A DNA stretch of 45,436 nucleotides from Rhodocyclaceae bacterium (GCA_016718525.1 JADKDD010000003.1:1-45436); one strand, 5' to 3'; positions 1-9,008 are shown, counted from the first letter of the stretch. Notes: generated from the letters alone by a model not told the origin. Made by a program: numbers and translations.

Positions 1-612
1 GGTGTTTGAAACCCGAGCTATTACAACAATTTGAATATCGTCCATCGCTTCTTCAACGACCCGACAGAAGATGTCGAATATGTCGAACTGAAAAAGGCCA
101 ATCGAGGCACGCTGAAAACCTCCGGACTGGACCTCGTCGTCAACTGGCGTAGTGATCCAACCAGCGCCGGACGTTTTGGCGTGCGATTAAACGGCACCTA
201 CGTTCTTGAGTACAAAAATCAGTCCGAGGCCTCTGCGCCATTAATCAGCCGGCTTGGCAATTTCAGCAATGACAAGGCGGTGCAACGTTGGCGCAGCGTC
301 ACCTCACTCGACTGGGACTATGAAGCCTACAGCCTGACCTTAACCAATATCTATCTTTCGGGCTATACCGACCAAAATGTCCCCGGACTATCGATTGATC
401 CAAATCATGATGTCAAGGCTTATTCACTCTGGGATTTGACCGGCTTCTATAAGATCAGCAAGACCATGAAAATCAGCGGTGGAGTCATCAATCTGTTCGA
501 TACCGATCCCCATTCACCAATCAGTCGAAGTACTTCCAGACCTCCTGGGACCCGACCTACGGCGATCCGCGGCCGTTCATACTACGTGAGTCTGCCGTAC
601 AAGTTCATGTAA
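1..612 (+). CDS. TonB-dependent receptor, C-terminal fragment
   Basis: Outer-membrane active transporter; only the last part of the beta barrel is in the window, the rest lies upstream. The fragment has alternating polar/aromatic strands, a late 'GGVINLFDTDP' strand and an ending 'YYVSLPYKFM'; a terminal aromatic strand of this kind is typical of TonB-dependent receptors. The substrate cannot be told. There is an in-frame TGA at bases 7-9, so the frame upstream of about base 10 is also disturbed. Near the end, bases about 511-570 read better in the next frame, giving FTNQSKYFQTSWDPTYGDP, which fits this family far better than the in-frame SPISRSTSRPP. This implies one missing C in the C run at 508-511 and a compensating event near 566-574. 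A strong terminator follows directly. Confidence 0.85.
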
Positions 613-630
613 GCGTACATCAGGTTCGAC

Positions 631-662
631 AAAAAATGCCCCGCCATTGCGGGGCATTTTTT
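631..662 (+). terminator. Rho-independent terminator after the TonB receptor
   Basis: Perfect 14-bp inverted repeat (aaaaaatgccccgc / gcggggcatttttt) around a 4-base loop, with T6 on the plus strand and A6 on the other side. It can stop transcription of the TonB receptor gene 19 bases upstream and can also act on minus-strand transcripts leaving dcd. Confidence 0.93.
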
Positions 663-759
663 CTGGGACGGAGATTGCCGGCGACTGGTTTCCATGGTCA
701 AACTGCGGGAAAGTTTCAAATGTTTGCCGCACACTGCCCGCATGCCACCACCAGGGTGA

Positions 760-1330
760 CTAAATCTTGGGCAAGGTCACACCAGTCTGACCTTGGTACT
801 TACCGCCGCGGTCCTTGTAGGACGTCTCGCAAATTTCATCAGCCTCAAAAAAACAGTACCTGCGCGCAGCCTTCGCCAGCGTAGATTTTCGCCGGTAACG
901 GTGTGGTGTTGGAAAACTCCAGTGTCACATAACCTTCCCACTCCGGCTCAAACGGTGTGATGACGTTGACGATGATGCCGCAGCGTGCGTAAGTACTTTT
1001 GCCCAGGCAGACCGTAAGCACTGAGCGGGGAATGCGGAAATACTCCACTGTACGCGCCAGAGCAAAGGAATTCGGCGGGATGATGCAGGAATCACCATCC
1101 CATCTCGACAAAGGACTTGGAGTCAAAATTTTCGGGTCCACAACACTGGAATAGATGTTGGTGAACACTCGAAACTCGCGCGAGCAACGAACATCGTAAC
1201 CATAGCTTGAGGTGCCATAGGAAACAATTTTGTTGCCATCAACTTCGCGCACCATGTTGGGCTCAAAAGGTTCGATCATGCCGTGTTGTTCGGCCATGCG
1301 GCGGATCCACTTGGCGGGTGTGATACTCAT
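760..1330 (-). CDS. dcd: dCTP deaminase (frameshifted in this sequence)
   Basis: Deaminates dCTP to dUTP for thymidylate synthesis; cytosolic trimer. The start region 'MSITPAKWIRRMAEQHGMIEPF', the 'SSYGYDVRCSREF' segment, 'GDSCIIPPNSFALART' and 'GKSTYARCGIIVNV' are characteristic of the family. As given, the frame stops after 'GCAQVLFF' at base 845. The usual ending (EADEICETSYKDRGGKYQG...GVTLPK) is intact in the next frame down to a TAG at 760-762, so the A7 run at 847-853 carries one extra base. A second pair of compensating indels lies inside: one missing T in the run at 1129-1132 and one extra C at 1099-1101; correcting them turns ILTPSPLSRW into NFDSKSFVEM, as in relatives. The restored length is about 189 residues, normal for the family. 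The gene lies 14 bases after bioD on the same strand. Confidence 0.9.
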
Positions 1331-1344
1331 GTTGTCGGCACTTT

Positions 1345-2073
1345 TTACAAGGGTTGGTCGGGGTGGCGGGCAGTATAGACCGGCCTGCTTTCCAGGTGCA
1401 TGGCGACTTGCGCGATACCAGGCGCCGGATTATCGCGCTCAATTGCGATAATCCGGTGGCCACCTGCGTGGCGAATCAGGCTGGCCATCGTGCTGCTCAG
1501 CGGGACAGCAGACAACAACGATTCGTTGACCACAATGGCGTCGACACGAACGCCCGCCTGGGTCAACGAATTGAGTGCAGTCAATGTATGACTCAGACTA
1601 CCCAGATAGCTCCCGGTCACCAGCACACAAGGTAATTCGCAATCGGTGATCCAGTCGCGCACCGTGTGGAGATCATCCAGCGGAACCATGACGCCACCGA
1701 CGCCTTCGACCAATATGTTTTCTGTTTGCCAGTTGGTGCTGGTGACACGCCGCACATATGCAACGAGTTCCGCGAAGTCGATACCGCGCCCCTCAAGCGC
1801 CGCTGCCATGTCCGGCGAAAGCGGTGCAGAGTAACGCCAAGGCGAAATTCGCTCCAGTTCAGTTCGAAAATTGACATGGTCGATCGTGAACCCTTGTGCC
1901 TGCAGCAACGCACCAGCATCGCTTAGTGCTGCGTCGGCGTCGATGAATCCCGACAAGACTGGCTTGTAAGCCCGCGTCGCGACCCCGTTCGCGCGCCAGT
2001 ACTTGAGTAATGCGCAACTCAACCAGGTCTTGCCGATATCCGTGCCGGTGCCGGTGATAAAGTAAGGGTTCAA
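1345..2073 (-). CDS. bioD: ATP-dependent dethiobiotin synthetase
   Basis: Closes the ureido ring of 7,8-diaminononanoate with CO2 and ATP to give dethiobiotin, the penultimate step of biotin synthesis; cytosolic. The product opens with the P-loop 'FITGTGTDIGKT', followed by the substrate-binding 'YKPVLSGF' and the 'VEGVGGVMVPL' segment, all typical of BioD. The frame is open to an ATG at 2151, but that would add a non-homologous extension and run over the divergent bioA start at 2130. A TTG at 2073, six residues before the P-loop segment, fits the family N-terminus and gives 242 residues. Biotin genes usually run in one direction; here bioD is divergent from bioA-bioF across a 56-bp gap, and is followed by dcd. 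Confidence 0.93.
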   Translation of the reverse strand: MNPYFITGTGTDIGKTWLSCALLKYWRANGVATRAYKPVLSGFIDADAALSDAGALLQAQGFTIDHVNFRTELERISPWRYSAPLSPDMAAALEGRGIDFAELVAYVRRVTSTNWQTENILVEGVGGVMVPLDDLHTVRDWITDCELPCVLVTGSYLGSLSHTLTALNSLTQAGVRVDAIVVNESLLSAVPLSSTMASLIRHAGGHRIIAIERDNPAPGIAQVAMHLESRPVYTARHPDQPL

Positions 2074-2129
2074 ATTCTTAGACCTGTCTGTGCCTGGCGA
2101 CAATTTTAACCAGCGCGGACGCACCAAAC

Positions 2130-3409
2130 ATGTCAACTCCAAATTCTGCATGGCTCGCCGACGGGATGTCCCATATCTGGCTGCCCTACACCCAAATGGC
2201 CACGGCGACGGCTGCCTTGCCGGTGGTATCCACTGATGGCGTAAGGATCCGTCTCACAGACGGGCGCGAGTTGATCGATGGCATTTCGTCATGGTGGACT
2301 GCCTGCCACGGTTACAACCATCCACATATCCGTGCGGCTGTCGAGGCCCAACTCGTTGCGATGCCGCATGTAATGTTCGCCGGACTGGTCCACGAACCGG
2401 CGCTTCGTTTGGCGGCAAGACTGGCCGCGCTGTTGCCCGGTGACCTGGAGCGGGTTTTCTTCACTGAATCAGGTTCGGTGTCGGTTGAAGTGGCGCTGAA
2501 AATGGCGGTGCAGTACTGGCTCAACAAGGGGCATGTCAATCGCGACCGCTTCGTTTGTTTTCGTCATGGTTATCACGGTGATACCTTTGCAACCATGGCC
2601 TTGTGTGACCCAGATGAGGGCATGCACCGTTGTTTGGTGGCGTGTTCCCGCCACAGATGATGGCAGAATTGCCGACTGACGAATCATTGCAAATCGGTTT
2701 CGACCGCTTGCTGTCCACCCATCGCGAGCGGATTGCGGCAGTGATTCTGGAGCCCTTGGTGCAAGGTGCCGGCGGCATGAAGATGCACGATGCGGACAGC
2801 TTGCGATTCATCGCCGCAACGTGTGAGCGCCACGACGTTTTGTTGATTCTCGACGAAATCATGACCGGATTTGGTCGTAGCGGCAGGATGTTTGCTTGCG
2901 AGGAAGCTGAGGTGGTACCCGACATCATCTGCCTCTCCAAAGCACTCACCGGAGGGACGTTGCCGCTGGCCGCAACCGTAGCCCGGCGCCATGTGTTCGA
3001 GGCATTCTGGTCAGAGGACAACGGCGCGGCGCTGATGCACGGCCCCACCTATATGGCTAATCCGCTGGCCTGCGCCGCGGCTAACGCGTCGTTGGATTTG
3101 TTTGCAACTGAACCTAGATTGGCGCAGGTTGCTCTCATCGAAACTCAACTGCGCGAGGAACTGGCGGCGTGTAAAGGACTGCGCGGTGTTGCTGATGTGC
3201 GAGTGAAGGGTGCGATCGGTGCGGTAGAACTTTCCGGCGAAATCGACCTAGAACGGTTGCGCCGGCGTTTTGCCGAGTGTGGGGTGTGGATCCGTCCATT
3301 CAGCAACGTGGTGTATTTGATGCCACCGTATGTGATTAGCGCCGGCGACCTGTCCGTTCTGACCTCGGCAATTCATCAAGTGTTACTGGAACGCACGATT
3401 AACCTTTAG
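2130..3409 (+). CDS. bioA: Adenosylmethionine-8-amino-7-oxononanoate aminotransferase (one frameshift)
   Basis: PLP enzyme that transfers the amino group of S-adenosylmethionine to 8-amino-7-oxononanoate, giving 7,8-diaminononanoate for biotin. N-terminal 'HIWLPYTQM' and 'DGRELIDGISSWWT' are BioA hallmarks. The second half has 'LDEIMTGFGRSG' with the PLP-binding Asp, 'CLSKALTGGTLPL' with the Schiff-base Lys (about residue 271 after repair), 'HGPTYMANPLACAAANAS' and 'GVWIRPFSNVVYLMPPY'. The frame breaks near 2630: relatives read MH(R)LFxGV, and one missing T in 'cgttgttt' (2629-2634) restores this. The corrected protein is about 426 residues, full length. bioF starts 8 bases downstream, so the two are one transcription unit. 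The frameshift resembles the others near the window edge and is more likely a sequence error than a pseudogene. Confidence 0.93.
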
Positions 3410-3417
3410 AGACAGTT

Positions 3418-4593
3418 TTGGACAATTCACTCGATAGAGATTTACTTGCGCAGTTGGATATGTTGGATGCCCACAATCGCCGGCGGCGATTAAGGGTGCT
3501 CGCAACCGACCACGGCCGTCTGGTTGGCATCGATGGCCGGCGCTTGATTGATGTTTCGTCAAACGACTATCTGGGTTTGTCGCAACATCCGCTGACCAAA
3601 TCCCGCGCGGCAGATTGGTCCGAACGCTTTGGCGCCGGAGCGCCGTCGTCACGATTGGTGACCGGTACACGCGGCATTGCCGTAGCGCTAGAGGAAAGAC
3701 TGGCGGCTTTCAAGGGTTGCGAAGCCGCATTGTTGATTGGTAGTGGGTTTCAGGCCAACGCCACGGTAATTCCCGCGCTGGCAAGTTTGGGCGACACGCT
3801 GATTTTTTCCGACTCGCTGAATCATTCGAGCATCGTGCATGGTTGCCGTCTTGCCAAAGCGCAGACCCTCATTTTTCGGCACAATGATCTTGATCATCTG
3901 GACCAGCTCTTGCGGGCGAATGCGGCGTATCACGGCCGTCGCCTGATTGTGACTGAATCGGTGTTCAGCATGGACGGCGACCGCAGCGACTTGGCCGCCC
4001 TGGTTGCAATTGCCGAGCGGTACGGCGCCGCATTGTATGTCGATGAAGCGCATGCGGTGGGCGTGATGGGCCCCGAAGGACGTGGACTGGTTGCCGCGTT
4101 GCCGCCAACCAGCGGCAAAGTTGATATCGTGATGGGCACACTGGGCAAGGCGTTTGGTGCGTATGGCGCTTACATCGCCGGCTCGCGGGCACTGATCGAC
4201 TTCCTGATCAATCGCTGCGCCGGATTTATTTACGCCACTGCGCTGCCGCCGGCGGTGCTGGGGGCGGTTGATGCCGCACTCGATCTGATTCCAAAAATGG
4301 ATACTGAGCGCGTCCGCCTCGCTGCCAGCGCAACACGGCTGCGTTATGCATTGAATGGCGCAGGTTTCGACACCCTGCAATCTTCTACCCAAATCGTTCC
4401 CGCCATCATTGGCACCGAAGCGGCGGCTTTGGCTGCCGCATCAACGCTCAATGCAGCAGGGATTCTTGCGGTGGCGATCCGCCCGCCAACCGTACCGGAT
4501 GGCACCAGCCGACTGCGCTTTAGTCTGAACAGCGCATTGAGTGATGCCGACGTGGACGTACTGCTCGCGGCAATCATGAGTTTGTCGAACTAG
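3418..4593 (+). CDS. bioF: 8-amino-7-oxononanoate synthase
   Basis: PLP-dependent alpha-oxoamine synthase that condenses pimeloyl-ACP/CoA with L-alanine to form 8-amino-7-oxononanoate, first committed step of the biotin rings. Visible landmarks: 'DVSSNDYLGLSQHP', 'GAGAPSSRLVTG', 'DSLNHSSIVHGCRLA', the cofactor-binding 'VDEAHAVGVMG' (Asp209), and 'GTLGKAFGAYGAY' with PLP lysine Lys244. At 391 residues it is full length. The start is TTG, eight bases after the bioA stop, and the family N-terminus matches this start. No bioB, bioC or bioH follows, so the pathway is completed elsewhere. Confidence 0.96.
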   Translation: MDNSLDRDLLAQLDMLDAHNRRRRLRVLATDHGRLVGIDGRRLIDVSSNDYLGLSQHPLTKSRAADWSERFGAGAPSSRLVTGTRGIAVALEERLAAFKGCEAALLIGSGFQANATVIPALASLGDTLIFSDSLNHSSIVHGCRLAKAQTLIFRHNDLDHLDQLLRANAAYHGRRLIVTESVFSMDGDRSDLAALVAIAERYGAALYVDEAHAVGVMGPEGRGLVAALPPTSGKVDIVMGTLGKAFGAYGAYIAGSRALIDFLINRCAGFIYATALPPAVLGAVDAALDLIPKMDTERVRLAASATRLRYALNGAGFDTLQSSTQIVPAIIGTEAAALAAASTLNAAGILAVAIRPPTVPDGTSRLRFSLNSALSDADVDVLLAAIMSLSN

Positions 4594-4734
4594 CGCCGCG
4601 CAGAGCAGTTGCTAGGCGGCGTCGACGGCTCGGCTATGAACTAAATGGATGGCGGTGATGGTGCATCCCCCGTGGATGGGGAATGCGACGGCCAGAAACA
4701 GGGCTATTCCATCACCAACCACAACTGATGGAAT

Positions 4735-5004
4735 CTAGGTCGAATGTAGCGGTGCCAGCATTTCAAAGCGCGCATGTGGCCAAGCTTCGATCACCGCAGA
4801 TTCACCCGCAGGGAGTTCGAATTCCTCGTTGCGTGCCAACCATTCGTCACTGCTGGCAACCGGACTAGTCAAGGTCACCCACAGCTTGCCTTCAATCACG
4901 CGCAGACGGCGGGCACTGGATGCGGCGGGAAGCGTTACCGCCGCGCCGTGCACCAAATCCTGCGCCCAAGCTGATCTGACTGTTGATTGTTGTGATCTAA
5001 TCAT
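4735..5004 (-). CDS. DUF2917 domain protein
   Basis: Small 89-residue protein of unknown role. It has the pattern of DUF2917: a 'RLRVIEGKLWVTL' strand, an acidic/Trp stretch 'SSDEWLARNEEFELPAGE' and a final 'AVIEAWPHARFEML' strand, consistent with a small beta-sandwich. No signal peptide. A good Shine-Dalgarno (aaggagttaatc before ATG) supports the start. It is divergent from the LysR-type regulator at 5114, an arrangement common in betaproteobacteria and suggesting that regulator controls it. The 140 bases between its stop and bioF hold only weak imperfect hairpins (around 4661-4690). Confidence 0.8.
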   Translation of the reverse strand: MIRSQQSTVRSAWAQDLVHGAAVTLPAASSARRLRVIEGKLWVTLTSPVASSDEWLARNEEFELPAGESAVIEAWPHARFEMLAPLHST

Positions 5005-5067
5005 GATTAACTCCTTAAAAACTGACCTGTTTGGCTACCTAATGCCAGCATCTTATTGATATGATCA

Positions 5068-5083
5068 CTCATCGTCCAATGAG
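5068..5083. promoter_or_regulatory. Candidate LysR-type operator between DUF2917 and the LysR gene
   Basis: Dyad CTCAT-N6-ATGAG inside the 109-bp divergent intergenic region. LysR regulators often bind a short interrupted dyad containing T-N11-A near their own divergent promoter. This is the best dyad in the gap, but the arms are only 5 bp and the assignment is inference. Confidence 0.35.
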
Positions 5084-5113
5084 ACTTTTACGTCGTATTA
5101 ATGCGTTTTTGGA

Positions 5114-6094
5114 ATGAGTCAACAGCACCTCCGCCCGCTCGCCGTCGGCTCACTGCGAACCTTTGAGTCGCTGGCCCGGCACTTGAACTTCCGGGCGTGT
5201 GGCGAAGAATTGCACGTCACGCAATCGGCGGTCAGCCGCCAGATTAGGGCCTTGGAAGGCGAAGTCGGCACACCCTTGTTCGTTCGCGGTACACGCCATG
5301 TGGCGATGACCGAGGCCGGAACACAGCTATTGCGCGCAGTGTTGCCGCTGCTTGAGCGCCTTGATGCTAGCGTGAGACAAATCCGCTATACCGGTGGACG
5401 CAAAAGCGTCAGCGTGACCACCTTTGCCTCATTTGCCACACTGTGGCTGATACCACGCCTGGATGGATTTCAAAAGCTCTACCCCGATATTGACATTCGC
5501 ATCTCGGCCGTCGATACCATCGCCCACCCTGACGATTCAAGTATCGACTTGGCGCTACGACATTGCCTCCCGGCAGATGCACCCGCCGGCGCGCAACGAT
5601 TATTTGGTGAAGTCCTGACGCCCATGGTTGGCGCCAGTCTGGCTGCCAGAGCGGCGACCAAACAAGGGCCGCGACTGCGCTCGCCAAATGATCTAACGGC
5701 ACATACCCTGCTTGAAGAAATCAACTCACATAAGACCAGTGGTGAGTTCAGTTGGCGAAAGTGGTTGCAGTGGTGCGGACAGCAGACACTGGAACCACAG
5801 CGCTGGGTCACCATGAACTTTACTCATCAACAAATTCAAGCCGCACTGTCCGGGCAGGGCGTGGCGCTGGCGCGGCTGGCGCTGGTCACCGAACCGCTGG
5901 CGAATGGAGAATTGGTTGAGCCTTTTGGCACTGCCTCGCGCCTGCGCTCACCGTACTGCTATTGGTTGGTGGCGTGGCCGGGCGTCGAACAGCGTGAAGA
6001 AGTGCAGGCATTTATTGCGTGGGTATTGCGGGAGGCGAAAAAAACCAGTTTAAGTATTGGTGACGCCGACCATAAACCTAACGCGACTGAATAA
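5114..6094 (+). CDS. LysR-family transcriptional regulator (GcvA-like)
   Basis: DNA-binding regulator of 326 residues, the usual LysR length. An N-terminal winged helix-turn-helix is visible at about residues 12-70: 'LRTFESLARHLNFRACGEEL' then 'VTQSAVSRQIRALEGEVGTP' and 'LFVRGTRHVAMTEAG'. A linker helix and a periplasmic-binding-protein-like effector domain from about residue 95 follow ('VTTFASFATLWLIPRLDGF', the GcvA-type segment). The effector is not predictable. It is divergent from the DUF2917 gene, its likely target, and probably autoregulated through the shared 109-bp region. Confidence 0.92.
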   Translation: MSQQHLRPLAVGSLRTFESLARHLNFRACGEELHVTQSAVSRQIRALEGEVGTPLFVRGTRHVAMTEAGTQLLRAVLPLLERLDASVRQIRYTGGRKSVSVTTFASFATLWLIPRLDGFQKLYPDIDIRISAVDTIAHPDDSSIDLALRHCLPADAPAGAQRLFGEVLTPMVGASLAARAATKQGPRLRSPNDLTAHTLLEEINSHKTSGEFSWRKWLQWCGQQTLEPQRWVTMNFTHQQIQAALSGQGVALARLALVTEPLANGELVEPFGTASRLRSPYCYWLVAWPGVEQREEVQAFIAWVLREAKKTSLSIGDADHKPNATE

Positions 6095-6120
6095 AGATGC
6101 TGCAAGCAACCTGAAACTTA

Positions 6121-7209
6121 TCAGGTACTTTGTATCTTGATAGTTGGAAACTTCGAGCTGTGGTCCTTCGCCTGCTCGGCCAACTTCACGGCAACGCGAC
6201 GGGCAATGGATTTGTAAATCTCGGCGACGCGCCCATCCGGATTCGCCACCACGGTTGGACAGCCGCCATCGACTTGCTGGCGGATTGCCATGTCGAGAGG
6301 CAATTGTCCAAGCAGTTCGACCGAATAGTCGCTGGCCATTCGTGCACCGCCGCCGCTGCCGAAAATCTCTTCGGCATGACCGCAGTTCGAGCAAATATGC
6401 ATGCTCATGTTTTCGACGATTCCCAAAATCGGCACGCCGACTTTCTCAAACATTTTGAGACCCTTGCGCGCGTCGAGCAAAGCTATGTCTTGCGGCGTGG
6501 TGACAATCACCGCGCCGGTTACCGGCACTTGTTGTGCCAAAGTGAGTTGAATATCGCCGGTGCCCGGCGGCATATCAACAATCAGATAGTCAAGATCCTG
6601 CCAGCGTGTGTCGTTAAGCAACTGCTGCAATGCCTGAGTGACCATTGGTCCACGCCACACCATCGGGGTCTCCTGATCGACCAGAAATCCGATTGACATG
6701 GCCTGCAAGCCGTGCGCGCGCATCGGCTCCAGACTTTTATTGTCTTTTGTCTCGGGGCGTCCGGTGATGCCAAGCATTTGCGGCTGCGAGGGACCATAGA
6801 TATCGGCATCCAGCAAACCCACCGTCGCACCTTCGGCCGCTAATGCCAAAGCCAGATTCACCGCCGTGGTCGACTTGCCGACACCGCCTTTGCCGCTCGC
6901 CACGGCAATGATGTTCTTGACGCCGGCAACCAGCTTGATGCCTCTTTGTACCGCGTGCGGCACGACTTTCGAGACCACGTTGACGCTGACCTTGCCCGCG
7001 CCCGGCTGAGCTGCCAGCGCGTCATGCACCAGCTTCCCAAGCTGAGCAAACTGACTTTTGGCCGGATAGCCGAGTTCAAGATCGAGCGAAATGTCGCCGC
7101 CGTCGATCTTGATGTTTTTAACGCTGCGAGTGGCGACAAAATCCTTGCCGGTATTGGGATCAACCAGCGTTGCAAGAATCGTGGAAATGCTTTGTTCAGT
7201 AAGTGACAT
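6121..7209 (-). CDS. apbC: Mrp/ApbC-type Fe-S cluster carrier ATPase
   Basis: P-loop NTPase that binds and transfers Fe-S clusters to apoproteins. From the start at 7209, residues 1-90 form the DUF59/MIP18-like domain; the deviant Walker A 'SGKGGVGKSTT' is at about 105-115, 'LLDADIYGPSQP' follows, and 'VENMSMHICSNCGHAEEIFG' carries the cluster-binding CxxC (Cys273, Cys276). Length 362 is normal. The frame is open to 7266, but MSLTEQSI at 7209 matches relatives' N-terminus. In this class the gene is very often next to metG; here they are about 3 kb apart with a few genes between. It converges on the LysR gene with a 26-base gap. Confidence 0.95.
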   Translation of the reverse strand: MSLTEQSISTILATLVDPNTGKDFVATRSVKNIKIDGGDISLDLELGYPAKSQFAQLGKLVHDALAAQPGAGKVSVNVVSKVVPHAVQRGIKLVAGVKNIIAVASGKGGVGKSTTAVNLALALAAEGATVGLLDADIYGPSQPQMLGITGRPETKDNKSLEPMRAHGLQAMSIGFLVDQETPMVWRGPMVTQALQQLLNDTRWQDLDYLIVDMPPGTGDIQLTLAQQVPVTGAVIVTTPQDIALLDARKGLKMFEKVGVPILGIVENMSMHICSNCGHAEEIFGSGGGARMASDYSVELLGQLPLDMAIRQQVDGGCPTVVANPDGRVAEIYKSIARRVAVKLAEQAKDHSSKFPTIKIQST

Positions 7210-7363
7210 GATGGTCCGGACAGCTAAGGTGGATGTTTCAGGGCGCTTCGTCGCAATTAGCGCCAACGAATGAAATGCCGCCTCATTTTAACGCGCTGCC
7301 ATTGCATGGACAAAACACCCGAATCAGCCTAATGTCCCTTTCCCGTTGTCTAAAGGAACCGAA

Positions 7364-7783
7364 ATGAACTCAACCAGCATATTGGTGCCGGTAGCAGCAC
7401 TGGCATTGTGGACCTTGGCTGTCCTTGCGTTGATTCCGTACCAGCGATTTTCTGCCGCTGCTCAGGGCTTGGTGACTGACGAGGATTTCAAATACGGCGA
7501 ATCCGCGCGTGTCCCACCGCATGTGAGTATCCCTAACCGGCACATCATGAATCTCCTGGAGATTCCGCTACTGTTTTATGTCGCGTGCCTGACGCTGGTG
7601 GTGATTCAAAAAGTCGATCCTTTGTTCGTCAGTCTGGCATGGGCGTATTTCGCCTTTCGCGTTGGTCATAGCTTTGTGCATCTAACGTATAACCGCGTAA
7701 TGCATCGGGTGTTTTTTTATGCAATCAGCAACCTGATCGTCACCATTATCTGGATACGTATCATGCTGGCCTTGGGCACATGA
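7364..7783 (+). CDS. MAPEG-family membrane protein
   Basis: Integral membrane protein of 139 residues with four predicted hydrophobic helices (about 5-24, 63-81, 85-103 and 116-137). The segments 'NLLEIPLLFYVACL', 'AWAYFAFRVGHSFVHL' and 'NRVMHRVFFYAISN' match the eicosanoid/glutathione metabolism family, whose bacterial members are mostly uncharacterised. The ATG at 7364 has 'taaagga' as ribosome binding site, so the in-frame upstream ATG at 7346 is not needed. It precedes the saccharopine-dehydrogenase-like gene by 43 bases on the same strand and the two may be co-transcribed. Confidence 0.85.
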   Translation: MNSTSILVPVAALALWTLAVLALIPYQRFSAAAQGLVTDEDFKYGESARVPPHVSIPNRHIMNLLEIPLLFYVACLTLVVIQKVDPLFVSLAWAYFAFRVGHSFVHLTYNRVMHRVFFYAISNLIVTIIWIRIMLALGT

Positions 7784-7826
7784 AATGATCCGATTGCTCG
7801 CTTGAATAACCTTAGGGACTTGACGA

Positions 7827-9008
7827 ATGAATAAGGAATTTGACATTGTGGTACACGGCGCGACCGGGTTTACCGGTCGGTTGGTCGTCGAATATTTGAT
7901 GGCGCGCTATCCTCAAGGCGCCGGCGCCACAGTGCGTTGGGCGATGGGCGGGCGCAGTGCCGCCAAGCTCGCTACTGTGCGAGATGAAATCGGTGCGCCG
8001 ACGGACACACCGCTGGTCGTCACCGATGGCACCGATGCAGCCAGCTTGAAGGCGCTGACGGATCGCACCCGGTTGGTACTGACCACCGTCGGTCCGTACC
8101 AGTTGTATGGCAATGAGTTGGTCGCCGCCTGCGCCGCATCCGGCACTGACTATGTCGACCTGTGCGGTGAGCCTGTCTGGATGCGCGACATGATTGACGC
8201 GCACGAAGCACAGGCCAAGGCCAGCGGCGCCCGGATCGTGTTTTCTTGCGGATTCGATTCGATTCCGTTTGACCTGGGCGTACTGATGCTGCAAACCGAG
8301 ATGAAGACACATTTCGGCCAAGCAGCCAATCGCGTTCGCGGTCGCGTGCGCAAAATGAAGGGGACCTTTTCCGGCGGCACAGCAGCCAGCTTGAAGGCGA
8401 CCATGGCAGCCGCAGCAGCGGATCCGCGGGTACTTGGCCTGTTGCGTGATCCTTTCTCACTCACCCCCGGCTTCACCGGCCCGGCTCAGCCGCACGGCGC
8501 CAAGCCAATGCTCGATGATGCGGTGGGTGCCTGGGTCGCGCCATTCGTGATGGCGGCGATCAATACGCGCAATGTCCATCGCTCCAACTTTCTGATGAAA
8601 CATGCTTACGGTAGCGATTTCGTGTACGACGAAATGTTCATCACCGGCGTCGGCGAAAATGGTGAGGCGATCGCCAACGCGATGGCCGCTGACAAATCGC
8701 TTGGTGGTGAGGGAGGCCCGCAACCCGGCGAAGGTCCGTCCAAGCAGGAATGCGAAACCGGCTATTACGATGTGATCTTCCTTGGTCAGAATGCCCGGGG
8801 AGAAATACTAAAGGTGGGTGTCACCGGTGACCGTGACCCGGGTTACGGGTCAACATCAAAAATGATTGTGGAAGCCGCGATCTGTCTGTTGAATGAAGCG
8901 GCAGCGACGAAAGGTGGTATCTGGACACCCGCTGCTGCGATGGGTAGGCCGCTTATCAAGCGCTTGGTAGACAACGCCGGGCTGACATTCGCGGTAGAAC
9001 CAGGCTAA
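7827..9008 (+). CDS. Saccharopine dehydrogenase-like / trans-acting enoyl reductase family protein
   Basis: NAD(P)-binding protein of 393 residues. The N-terminal Rossmann motif 'FDIVVHGATGFTGRLVVEYL' (residues 5-24), 'MGGRSAAKL' and 'VLTTVGPYQLYGNELVAACAASGTDYVDLCGE' place it in the saccharopine dehydrogenase-like family that includes mycobacterial trans-acting enoyl reductases of lipid synthesis. It is not a true lysine-pathway enzyme by context. A glycine/proline-rich insert ('GGEGGPQPGEGPSKQE') lies near residue 295. It is preceded by a MAPEG membrane protein and converges on a DUF4136 lipoprotein. Substrate unknown; a lipid or fatty acyl substrate is inference from family only. Confidence 0.88.
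   Translation: MNKEFDIVVHGATGFTGRLVVEYLMARYPQGAGATVRWAMGGRSAAKLATVRDEIGAPTDTPLVVTDGTDAASLKALTDRTRLVLTTVGPYQLYGNELVAACAASGTDYVDLCGEPVWMRDMIDAHEAQAKASGARIVFSCGFDSIPFDLGVLMLQTEMKTHFGQAANRVRGRVRKMKGTFSGGTAASLKATMAAAAADPRVLGLLRDPFSLTPGFTGPAQPHGAKPMLDDAVGAWVAPFVMAAINTRNVHRSNFLMKHAYGSDFVYDEMFITGVGENGEAIANAMAADKSLGGEGGPQPGEGPSKQECETGYYDVIFLGQNARGEILKVGVTGDRDPGYGSTSKMIVEAAICLLNEAAATKGGIWTPAAAMGRPLIKRLVDNAGLTFAVEPG

Noticed and set aside
2630..3409. Second aminotransferase gene
   Set aside because: The C-terminal part of bioA after a one-base deletion near 2630.
3688..4392. Minus-strand 234-codon frame
   Set aside because: Antisense to bioF; a by-product of codon bias.
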